Shown here: piece after piece, positions 45,101 through 53,300 of the stretch | Layout: the number at the start of each line of letters is the position of its first letter | Numbering within the stretch: position 1 is the stretch's first letter | Assembly: GCF_004345645.1 (NCBI RefSeq) | Contig: NZ_SLWS01000020.1 | Coordinates: 62,001 to 126,000 of the forward strand | Length of the DNA stretch: 64,000 nucleotides | DNA from: Actinocrispum wychmicini | GTDB taxonomy: Bacteria > Actinomycetota > Actinomycetes > Mycobacteriales > Pseudonocardiaceae | Direction: 5' to 3' | Notes under the pieces: generated by a model | What the model saw: only the letters and a program-made list of their open reading frames with translations | What the model was told of the DNA's origin: nothing | Databases searched by the model: none | Position numbers and translations under genes: made by a program

Positions 45101-46836
45101 CGGGTCCACTGCCGTGGCGGGACAATCCGGTGATCGTCGCGACGGGCGGCGCACGCGGAGCCACCGCAGTGGTGGTAACGGCATTGGCCGAGCGGACGCA
45201 CCCAGCGGCACTGTGGCTGCTGGGCACCACGCCGATCGACGATCCGCCCGACGACCTGTGCGAGGCGGCCGACCACGAGCTCGCCCGGCTGCGGTCGGAG
45301 TTCCTCGCGCGCGAGCGGAGACTCGATCCGCTCGCCACGATCATCGCCCTCAACAAGCGTTTCGACACTCTGCTGCGAGGCCGCGAGATCCGCAGGACTC
45401 TCCGGCGGCTGGAGCGACTGTGCGGGGCCGACAACGTCCACTACCTGGTCTGTGACGTGCGCGACCGCGAACAGGTGATGCACGCGGCGAAATCGGTGTA
45501 CGCCCGACACCATCGCGTCGACCTGCTCATCCACGGCGCGGGACGCATCCGGTCCGCCGACGTCGCCCACAAGTCCCTCACCGATTTCCGGGAGATCCGT
45601 GACATCAAGGTGGCGGGCTACCACACCCTGAAGGAAGCCTTCGCCGACCCGGCTCCGGCGCTGTGGTGCAATTTCGGCTCCGGCAACGCCCTGCTCGGCT
45701 GCGCGGGCGACACCGACTACGCCGCCGCGAACGAATACCTTTGTGCCGCGGCAAGATACAGTGACGACAGCGAGTTCACCCCGGCCTGGGGACTGTGGTC
45801 GGAAACCGGCATGGTGCACAGCGTCGCCGAGCATCTGAGCCAGGAACACGGGTTCACCGGAATACGCAACACGCAAGGCGCGCACCTGATGCTGTCGGAA
45901 CTCGCGGTGCCCCGTCCCCTGGATCCGGTTGCCCTGTACGGTGTCGCGGACGCCTGGGGACACCACGCCGATCCGGTCGGGCCCCTGCTGGGCGAGCCGG
46001 ACAGCGCCGGGATGTGGACCTGGCGGCCCGACCCGGTCCGCGACTCGTACCTCGGCGAACATCTCATCGACCGCCGGCCGGTCCTGCCCGCGGTGATGAT
46101 GCTGTCGATGGCCGCCGAGGCAGCACTGCGGACGCGGCCCGGATCGCACGTCACCGCCTTCCGCGACGTGCGGATCGACGCGCCGGTCTACACCGACGTG
46201 CCGGCCGCCGGATGCCGGATCACGACCGAAGCCGTTGCGCCTGAGGCTGTTCGGGTCGAACTTCGCTCCGATGTGGTCATGCCGGACGGGCGGGTACTGG
46301 TGCGCGACCGGCTGCACTGCCGCGTCGATGTCGACCTCGGCGAGTTCGCGCCCCCGCCACCAGCACCGTCCATACCGGACATGCCCGAACTCGCCGACGA
46401 CCCCGCGGTCCGGCCCGACGTAGCCGCGCAGCTCACCGGTGTCTGGCGCACCATTCATCACCCCGCGAGCAACGCCACGGGCGCTCGCGCCCGCTGCCGG
46501 CCGCATCCCGAACCGCACAGCGTGTTCGCGCGGCTCCCGATCCCGGCGCTGCTGCTCGACTCGACGCTCCGGCTCTTCGGGTACCCACCACTGCCCGACG
46601 GGCGCCAGATCATGGCGGTCCCGGGTGCTGTCGCGCGGATCGACTTCTTCACCGCCGACACCGACGTCGTACTCGCCGAACGGTATCCGGCGGGCCTGGA
46701 CCTGTCCTACGACGTCGCGGGGCGCCGGGCCGTCGCGGTCGCCGACGGCCGAGTCCTGATCGCCGTCACCGACCTGACCATCCACACCGTGGACACCGTC
46801 CCCGCGGACATCCCCTACCGGGAGTGGCACGAATGA
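42127..46836 (+). CDS. Iterative polyketide synthase KS-CLF-KR-DH protein 1
   Basis: 1569 residues. KS (1-440): active Cys192 in DTACSSSL, His325 in AHGTGT, His360 in PLIGHGAW. A second KS-like domain (about 450-720) has DCGRSST where the Cys loop should be, Arg635 replacing Cys, so it is a chain-length-factor-type partner as in PUFA synthases. KR (1002-1265): VIVATGGARGATAVV and the catalytic DTDYAAANEYL. DH (about 1295-1565): double hot dog with HLIDRRPVLPA (His1312) and LLLDSTLRLFG. There is no AT, ACP, ER or PPTase. With the AT-ACP partner it should build a polyene chain by repeated extension, reduction and dehydration. It is coupled by ATGA overlaps on both sides. Confidence 0.85.
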   Translation: MNTASASRDTVAIVGIGMVAPGVDGPDDFWRVLNTTTNTLREPEHFDVTNWFDTDRSAPDKTYARVSGFLHDFTPHPRLAEEQSRGYWDGADQTTLLLRHSLLQAMDTVTVRPHDRCGAYVGAQPGGLALEDAILLATAAHALGSRSGERWRAHYPHAPERTVDAFPDRMLRTACRDLLPEDSDLLVLDTACSSSLYAIDFGVKSLLAGERDVVFCGGAIVGSRRDLVLFAKLHGLAPNGEVRAFDAHAAGTLFADSAAVVALKPLDRALADGDEILGLLGGFGAATDGQGSLLATSPVGQRLALERAHAADPTTADTVEWIVAHGTGTMVGDDVELETLTDAPGSGRLWCTSNKPLIGHGAWAAGAINIIHAILAMRHGEIPAEQYFTTLRDGVRTDRVTIPKIPVPWPARTDRRRLAGVCAYGLGGTNAHLLVQAPDPGFAPLRSTGPNTVDPHDDPMVLIGTSVQFPSVTSPADIARWLRGEGSVPAPSFGEEYPLPPFKELRMPPVNARSIDRTHLMALAAVRNFVAEHGEVWDEIRERTGVFTGHTGPARCMAEYTIRVGADDLHAALREVPNVTSEQLRRLDDTLAALRARLPEANDWSMTGQLTNIIGATVVNRYRLNGAAMNVDCGRSSTQGALHAAERCLRFKELDFALVIGVNGHSTELMADLSGIRDEELGEAAVLLAVTRRSVAERNGWPVRAVVRTDSSRAGRHTGMPGAKGRCYFGADGALAVLRALEDRHAGSIVLRNLDPGPRVEIEPMPSHTGTAALPDRSVVVLRRVDPRPGGTRQPAIKPGTLIVTHSADIASQLQLLARTAGSWVLCTDQAAAGNHGITTANGADPRAAVDAAVVGGGIEHVLVVASARVAAWPAPPSPELLALQEHVLAATAALGEQPAPASTVTALLLDPLRHSVIHPHLTLITGFLRSLAHEIPNPVHAVVTDAAFGTGIEQLRTESAQPRDRTVVYYRQGLRYLEQLCPAPLPANRQAGPLPWRDNPVIVATGGARGATAVVVTALAERTHPAALWLLGTTPIDDPPDDLCEAADHELARLRSEFLARERRLDPLATIIALNKRFDTLLRGREIRRTLRRLERLCGADNVHYLVCDVRDREQVMHAAKSVYARHHRVDLLIHGAGRIRSADVAHKSLTDFREIRDIKVAGYHTLKEAFADPAPALWCNFGSGNALLGCAGDTDYAAANEYLCAAARYSDDSEFTPAWGLWSETGMVHSVAEHLSQEHGFTGIRNTQGAHLMLSELAVPRPLDPVALYGVADAWGHHADPVGPLLGEPDSAGMWTWRPDPVRDSYLGEHLIDRRPVLPAVMMLSMAAEAALRTRPGSHVTAFRDVRIDAPVYTDVPAAGCRITTEAVAPEAVRVELRSDVVMPDGRVLVRDRLHCRVDVDLGEFAPPPPAPSIPDMPELADDPAVRPDVAAQLTGVWRTIHHPASNATGARARCRPHPEPHSVFARLPIPALLLDSTLRLFGYPPLPDGRQIMAVPGAVARIDFFTADTDVVLAERYPAGLDLSYDVAGRRAVAVADGRVLIAVTDLTIHTVDTVPADIPYREWHE

Positions 46837-47375
46837 CCATCCTCGAGGAGCCCGTCGTCCGGACCGCCCCGCTGCCGCCGGAAACCCCGTGGTTCACCAT
46901 CGAACACACCGTCACGGCCGGCGACACCAGCGCCGTCGGCCCGGTCTACTACGCCCGCCTGATCGACTGGCAGGGCCAATGCCGCGAACGCGCCGGCATG
47001 GCCGGCGCACCCCTGTTCAGCAGCGATATCTCCGGCGACTACGCGATGCTGACCCAGTCCTGCTCCTGCGAGTACTTCAAGGAGCTCTACTACGGCGATC
47101 TCGTCGCAATCCGGCTCACCGTCCGCTGGGTGCGGCTGCACCTGATGAAGGCCGAATTCCGTTACCACCGAATCGATGTCCCCGGCCAGCCTGACGGCGA
47201 CCTGGTCGCTCGCGGCGAACAGATGTGGGCAAGCGCCTCATTGGTGGACGGCCACTACGAACCCTGCCCGTGGCCACGCGAAATGGCCGACTGCGCAGCC
47301 CAGTTCGGCGCCGACCTCAGCCGCGCCCAGATCCAGGACCCACCGAACTATCGAGAGCGGAGGACCCAGCGATGA
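46833..47375 (+). CDS. Hot-dog thioesterase of the enediyne (CalE7/SgcE10) type
   Basis: 180 residues. FTIEHTVTAGDTSAVGPVYY, then ARLIDWQGQCRERAG is the helix region of enediyne-type thioesterases (GDTNxxGNVYFxxYxxWQGxCRE in the family). These hydrolyse polyene chains off the ACP and can decarboxylate them without an acidic nucleophile. The start ATG overlaps the KS-gene stop and the stop overlaps the P450 start. It is homologous to the thioesterase domain fused into the second KS protein. Confidence 0.85.
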   Translation: MTILEEPVVRTAPLPPETPWFTIEHTVTAGDTSAVGPVYYARLIDWQGQCRERAGMAGAPLFSSDISGDYAMLTQSCSCEYFKELYYGDLVAIRLTVRWVRLHLMKAEFRYHRIDVPGQPDGDLVARGEQMWASASLVDGHYEPCPWPREMADCAAQFGADLSRAQIQDPPNYRERRTQR

Positions 47376-48949
47376 CCACCGTCGACCAGCCGGCCGCCAC
47401 CACACCCGTCGAGGAACTGCCGTTGGCTCCGCTGACCTGGCGCAGCGCCTGGCGAACGGTGGACACGGTGTTGTCGTTCGCAGCCCTGATCGACGACCCC
47501 GGCCTCCGGATGCGCGACACCGGCGAGATCTTCCGTCTCGCCGTCCCCCGGATGCCGAATCCGTTCAAGGCGCTCATCACCGAGTCCTTTGTCGACGGTT
47601 TCGCCGGCGAGACCGTCATCATCACCTCACCCCGGCTGGTCCGCGAGCTGTACAGTCTGCCGCCCGGCCAGCTCAACTACGAGGACTGGAAGAAGTTCCT
47701 GCTCTTCCTGCTCGGCGCGCAGAGTCCGTTCCTGGTCGGCGGGCGCGATCACGTCCGGATACGCCGAGCGCTCGCCGCCGAGCTGACCCCCGCCCAGGTC
47801 GAGCACTATCGGGAAGGCAGCGTGGCACTGCTCGACGACATGATCGACGCGCTCCCGCTCGACACCCCCGTCGCCCTGCACGATTTCTTCACCCGGTTCA
47901 CCCAGGACGTGATCCTGCGGGTCGTGTTCGGCTGGGACTGCCGTGATCTCGACGAACTGCGGGATTTCCTCTACGAGGCCAGCAAGTACTACATCAAACC
48001 GGGCGGACGCCGGCTGGGCGGATATATGGTCGCCAGCATGTTCTCGCTGCGCCGCGGCTACCTTCCCGCGGCTGTCTCGCTGCGCCAGGACATGCCGTCA
48101 CGAGTGTTCTCGCCGCGTGGTTATCGGCTGCGGAGGCGCTCCGACGAGCTGATCTACCGGAAGATCGCCGAACAACGCGCCCACCCCAACGACAGTGTCG
48201 CGTCGCGGCTCATCGGGTACGGCGCCCGGGAGAACCCCGCCTGGACGGACAAGCGGCTGCGCGACATCATCGCCACCCTGCTGATAGCCGGTCATGACAC
48301 CTCCGTGGTCGCCTACTCCTGGGCGGCCCAGTACCTGCTGCACAATCCCGGCCCCCGGCAAAAGGTCATCGCCGAAGCCCGCGCGGCCGTCACCGACCGT
48401 TACGCCCAGGCGGCCAATACCGAGGCGCTGCGCATGGTGTCGCCGGTCACCGCCCTGGTTCCGTTCTCGAACACGCAGGACATCGCCGTGGGCGGTTATC
48501 GCATCCGCAAGGACACCTTCGTCTTCGTGCCGATCACCGCCGTGCACCACAACGAAGAGCTGTACCCCCAGCCCGAACAGTTCCGCCCGGAGCGATGGCT
48601 CGAGGGCAAGCCCGACCGCTGGGGCTTCGTCCCCTTCGGCGTATCGGCCCAGCCCCACCGCTGCCCCGGCAGCACGTTCTACCTCACCGAGGCCAGCATC
48701 GTCACCCACCGCCTCTTCGGCCGCCTCGACCTGGAACCCTGCTTCCCCCGGGTAGACCACGCCCGCTACGTGATGGCCACCCTGAACCGGCCGGTGGGCC
48801 AAACCGAGGTGATCATCCGCAACCGCCGTCCCGCCGCCGACGTGCCCTGGTACCGGCCTGGCCGCGACGAGCACATGAGCCCGCTCAAAGAGGCACTCTT
48901 GCCGCCCTCACCCGAACCCGGCCAACCAGCTCGTTGCCCGCACCGCTGA
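47372..48949 (+). CDS. Cytochrome P450
   Basis: 525 residues, longer than usual, with an N-terminal part of about 60 residues that is not membrane-like. The I-helix has LLIAGHDTSVVAYS, the K-helix ExxR is EALRM, and the haem loop is FGVSAQPHRCPG with Cys431. The ATG at 47372 overlaps the thioesterase stop. It should oxidise the polyketide chain or the joined product. A 35-bp gap with a new ribosome binding site follows before the next gene. Confidence 0.9.
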   Translation: MTTVDQPAATTPVEELPLAPLTWRSAWRTVDTVLSFAALIDDPGLRMRDTGEIFRLAVPRMPNPFKALITESFVDGFAGETVIITSPRLVRELYSLPPGQLNYEDWKKFLLFLLGAQSPFLVGGRDHVRIRRALAAELTPAQVEHYREGSVALLDDMIDALPLDTPVALHDFFTRFTQDVILRVVFGWDCRDLDELRDFLYEASKYYIKPGGRRLGGYMVASMFSLRRGYLPAAVSLRQDMPSRVFSPRGYRLRRRSDELIYRKIAEQRAHPNDSVASRLIGYGARENPAWTDKRLRDIIATLLIAGHDTSVVAYSWAAQYLLHNPGPRQKVIAEARAAVTDRYAQAANTEALRMVSPVTALVPFSNTQDIAVGGYRIRKDTFVFVPITAVHHNEELYPQPEQFRPERWLEGKPDRWGFVPFGVSAQPHRCPGSTFYLTEASIVTHRLFGRLDLEPCFPRVDHARYVMATLNRPVGQTEVIIRNRRPAADVPWYRPGRDEHMSPLKEALLPPSPEPGQPARCPHR

Positions 48950-48984
48950 CCAACGAGAACGTCAAGGGAAGAAGGAAACCTGAG

Positions 48985-50331
48985 ATGAAGACGGTCTGGA
49001 TGTTTCCGGGGCCCAGTGGCCATGTGGCCGGCGCGTTGGGTCAGTTGGTCGACCCCGAATCGGATCAGTTGTCGATCCTCAAGACGATCGACACGGTCGC
49101 CGACGAATACCGGTGGGGACCGGTGTCCCCGCTGTTGCTCGGTCCCGCGGACGAGACGACCGAGCAGCACGACGGACACTTGTGGCTCGGCTTCTTCGCC
49201 ACTTCCCTGGTGCTGTCGGAGTTGCTGATCGACGCCGGCGTGGCGGGCGACGTGCTGATCGGGCACAGCGGGGGTGAGGTCAGCGCGTTGGTTGTCGCCG
49301 GGTGCATGACCGTGGAGGACGCGGCTCGGGTGCTGTGCGAGCGGACCTTGGCGGTGGAGGGCAACGGCTTGCCCGAGAGCGGCATGCTCGCTGTGGCGGC
49401 ACCGGCCCGCCGGTTGGCGATGATGTGCGACGTCGTGGATGACAGCTCGCTGGCCGTTTCGGTCGACAACAGCCCCGACCAAGTCGTCGTCACCGGGCTG
49501 GTTTCCGGGTTGGAGCGGCTGGAGACAGTCGCCGCCGCGCTGGAGATCAAGACCCACCGGCTCAGGTTCGCCGCCGCTTACCACAACCCGGTCCTCGGCG
49601 GGGCGGCGCGGCGGCTCGCGGCTCGCGTCGGTGACGTTCCCGTTCGCTCACCACAGCGCCGCGTGTACTCCCCTCAACTGGGACGGACACTGGCCACCGC
49701 CGATGACGCCAGGGAACTACTGGCCGGGACACTGGTCCTGCCGGTCCGGTTCCGGGAAACGCTGCGAACCCTCTATGACGACGGCGCCCGCGTGTTCGTC
49801 GAGTGCGGGGCACGCCAGGTGCTCAGCGAACTCGTGCCGCACAACCTGCCCGCCGCGGCATCCGCGGTGCCGTTGCTGATCGGCAGGGCTCAGGCGCACG
49901 CCGTTCCGCGGCTGCTGAAGTCTTTGGCGGCAGAGCATCCCGCGTCGTGGCAGACAGCCTCCCTGCTCGTCGTCCCGGCGGCGCTGGACAACCCACAGCT
50001 CTCACTCGACGACCTGAAGCCGAACGCGCCCGACCCAGTTGCCGTGCCTGGCCCGGCCGAGGCTTCGGACGACCTGCCGGCGGAGCCGGAACTGCGCGAC
50101 CAGATCCGGCACGCTTACGCCGATGTGCTGCGGTTCCCGGTCGAGATGGTCGAGGACGACACCGAGCTCGAAGGCGAACTCGGCATCTCGTCCTTGCAGC
50201 GGACCAACGTGTTCGTCCGGCTGCTCGACACTTACGGGCTGCCCACCCCGGCTGAGGAGGTGCAGGTCTTCACCTATCGGACGGTCGCCGACATGGCCGG
50301 GCTGCTGCGTGATCTGGCGGCCCGGCGATGA
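48985..50331 (+). CDS. Polyketide synthase AT-ACP didomain protein 2
   Basis: 448 residues from the ATG at 48985, which follows AAGGGAAGAAGG; the upstream part of the frame overlaps the P450 gene and is not used. The AT begins VWMFPGPSGHVAGALG and has the full GHSGGEVSALV loop (Ser95). The C-terminal ACP has EGELGISSLQRTNVFVRLLD, with Ser403 as carrier site. It resembles protein 1 along its length, and its first residues match the AT relic at 35890-36002. It overlaps the second KS gene by ATGA, so each KS protein has its own AT-ACP partner. Confidence 0.85.
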   Translation: MKTVWMFPGPSGHVAGALGQLVDPESDQLSILKTIDTVADEYRWGPVSPLLLGPADETTEQHDGHLWLGFFATSLVLSELLIDAGVAGDVLIGHSGGEVSALVVAGCMTVEDAARVLCERTLAVEGNGLPESGMLAVAAPARRLAMMCDVVDDSSLAVSVDNSPDQVVVTGLVSGLERLETVAAALEIKTHRLRFAAAYHNPVLGGAARRLAARVGDVPVRSPQRRVYSPQLGRTLATADDARELLAGTLVLPVRFRETLRTLYDDGARVFVECGARQVLSELVPHNLPAAASAVPLLIGRAQAHAVPRLLKSLAAEHPASWQTASLLVVPAALDNPQLSLDDLKPNAPDPVAVPGPAEASDDLPAEPELRDQIRHAYADVLRFPVEMVEDDTELEGELGISSLQRTNVFVRLLDTYGLPTPAEEVQVFTYRTVADMAGLLRDLAARR

Positions 50332-53300
50332 CCGGTCGTCGAGCCCGTGACGCGTGCGTGGCACCGGTCGCGGTCGTCGGCTACGGCCTCGCGATCCCCG
50401 GTGCCAGTTCCCCGGACGAGTTCTGGTCGGTGCTGCACCAGCAGACCTCCCAGTTCGGCCCGCCCGAGCGGTTCGACATCGACGCCATGTCCGAGCCCGG
50501 GGAATCCGTCCCGGACCGGGTCGGGATCCGCGTCGGCGGCTTCCTCCGTGGCTTCCGTCCACACGCGAAGATCGCGGCCGAGCAAGGGCTGTGGCAGGAC
50601 GGCGACGAGGAGTGCCTATGGCTACGGCACAGCCTTCTCCAGTGCCTGGACACCTGCGCGATGACCGACGGTGCCAGGGCGGGCTGCTATGTCGGTGCCT
50701 GGACCGGCGGGTCGATGGCGTTGGAGGACGGCCTGCTGTGCGCGTCCGTGGCGCGGGAACTGGCCGGGCGCCTGGCCGACGATGCTGTCGGCCGCCAGCG
50801 GCACGAGAAGCGGCTTCGTGATCTCCTTGCGGGGCACTTCCGCTGCGCACCGCATGACCTGCGGGAGGCGCTGCCGCACGAGATCGTGCGACGGGCCTTC
50901 ACCGGTGTGCTCCCCGACACCACCGACTGGCTGACCGTCGGCGCGGCGTGCGCCTCCGCGCTGTACGCGATAGACCTCGGCATCCAGTCCCTCTACGAAG
51001 GCACCTGCGACGTGGCGTTCTGTGGCGGCGTCAACGGACTGTGCCGCGCCTTCACGTTGATGGGCGACAGGTTCCACGGCGTATCGCCGACTTCTGACGT
51101 CAGGAGCTTCGACGTGGCCGCCAACGGCACCGTGTTCTCCGACGGCGCGGCCGTACTGGCGCTGAAGCGGCTCAACCGGGCCGTCGCCGACGGCGACCGG
51201 ATCCTCGGGGTGCTGAGCCGACCCGGGCTGTCCTCGGACGGCCGCGGCCGCGCCATCGCGGCGCCCAACCCCGCCGGTGTGCGCCTGGCGATCCAGCGCG
51301 GCTGGCAGGCCGCGGGGCTCGGTGACGCAGCTGTGGACTGGGTGGTGGCGCACGGCACCGGCACCCTCGCCGGCGACGCCGCCGAGATCGAGGTCCTGTC
51401 CGGGCAGACCGTCGCGGGCGAACTTACGTGTTCCAGCAACAAATCAGTGATCGGGCACACCGGCTGGGTATCCGGCGCCGTATCCGTCATCCACGTCCTG
51501 CTGGCCTTGCGGCACCAGACGATCCCGGCGCAGCAGCGGTTCACCGACCCGAACCAGGCGCTGGTCGGCACGCGGGTACACGTTCCACGCACCGCGTTCC
51601 CCTGGACCTCGCGCGCCGATCGGCCCCGCACCGCGGGAGTATCCAGCATGGGTATCGGCGGAGTGAACGGGCACGTTGTCGTACACGACCGGCTGCTTGG
51701 CGGCGAGCCGCTGCCGCCTGCCTTCCCAGCCGATGATCCGGTGGTGCTGGTCGGCTGGAGCGCCCGCGTGCCGGGCGAGGGATCGCGCCAGCGGCTGGAG
51801 GACTGGCTGCGCACCGGTACCGGCGCTCCCGAGCGCAGCTTCGGCCCGCACTACAGTGGACCTCCGGTCACCGTGTCCCGGCTCTCGCCGACAGTCACCG
51901 ATGTGATGGACCGCGGACAACTTCTCGCCCTGGACGTCTCCGGCCGGTTCGTGGCCGAACACGGCGAACTGTGGGCCGATCTGCGGGACACCACCGGAGT
52001 GATCGGGGCGCAGTCCGGTCTGCCGCGTGCTCTGCACGACACGATGATCAGGGCGGGCAGCGCCGAACTGGCGAACCTGCTCTCCTCGGGGGACGATCAC
52101 GAGGCTCTGTCCGCGTATCTGGACACTGTGCGGACCCGTCAGGGGGTCACCGAGGACAGCTTCACCGCCGCCACCCCAAGCGTCGCCGTGAACCGGATCG
52201 CCAACCGCTGGGACCTGCACGGCCCGATCATGACAATCGACACCGGGCCGGACTCGTCACAGTCAGCACTGCGCACCGCACGCCGCTATCTGGCCGACGG
52301 CCGCCTGGATCTGGTGCTGCTGCTGGCCATCAACGCCAACGCGGAACAGGAAGCCGCCTGGTGCTGCGGACGGCCGGAGGGGCAGCTCGCCGAGGGCGCG
52401 TTCCTGCTGGCCCTCGCCCGCGAGTCGTTCGCGCGTGAACGCGGCTGGACGATCGTCGCACCCGTGAACCACCCTGCGAAGCCGGCATCCGGCGACACCT
52501 TCGACTACTACGGAGCCCAAGGAGTCGTCGACCTCCTGCGCCGTGCGCTCGACGAAACGCTCGGCGCCGACACCCGCCGCTGGGCCACCAGCCTGCGGCG
52601 CACCGACCCCAAGGGCTACGCGGCGGCCGAGCCCGATCCGTTCGGCTCCCCGGCCGGTCTTCCGCGCCGTGGGGTGGTGCTGGTCGGGTCCGCTCTGCTC
52701 GCCGAACAGCTCGCCGAGCAGGCTCGCGAGGCAGAGACCCTGCTCATCAGCACCGATCCCCTGACCGACCCGCACCCGGCGAACGTGGTCGCCGAGCTGG
52801 CGGACGAGCGGGACGTGGCGCCACTGCTCAGCCGGCTGGACGCCTACGCCCCGCATCTGCGGGTACTGCTCCGTGTCCAGGACGCGACCCGTCCCTGGCC
52901 TGCCGAAGCACCCGAGCTCACCCGGCTGCTGGAAATGGCGGTGCTCTGTCTCAAGCGGCTGCACGTGCGAATCGCCGACGGCCAGGGAAGCGCGGCGGCG
53001 ATCATCCTGGACCCGCTCGGCGAGTGCCTGCCGCATCCGGAAACCGCTCTGTTCACCGGATTCTTCCGTAGCCTCGCCCTGGAGCTGCCCAGGGAGCGAG
53101 TCTGCGCGCTGGTCACCGACGCCACCGTGAGCGACGCACTGGACCTGTTCGCGGCAGAGGCCACGACCGCACGGGACCGTTGTGTCGTGCACTACCGGGC
53201 AGGATTGCGCTACACGGAAGAGGCCAGTCATCGGCCACTGCCCGAAGCCCCGGATGGGGCAACGGCCGCGCTCGGCGAGCGGCCGGTGATCGTCGCGGCC

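Noticed and set aside
45004..46830. Long open frame on the minus strand (608 codons) antisense to the first KS protein
   Set aside because: High-GC DNA gives long antisense frames. It has no ribosome binding site, domain phrase or normal codon bias, and the plus-strand product is a complete KS-CLF-KR-DH. The same holds for 17543-19381, 26414-27757 and 52263-53708.
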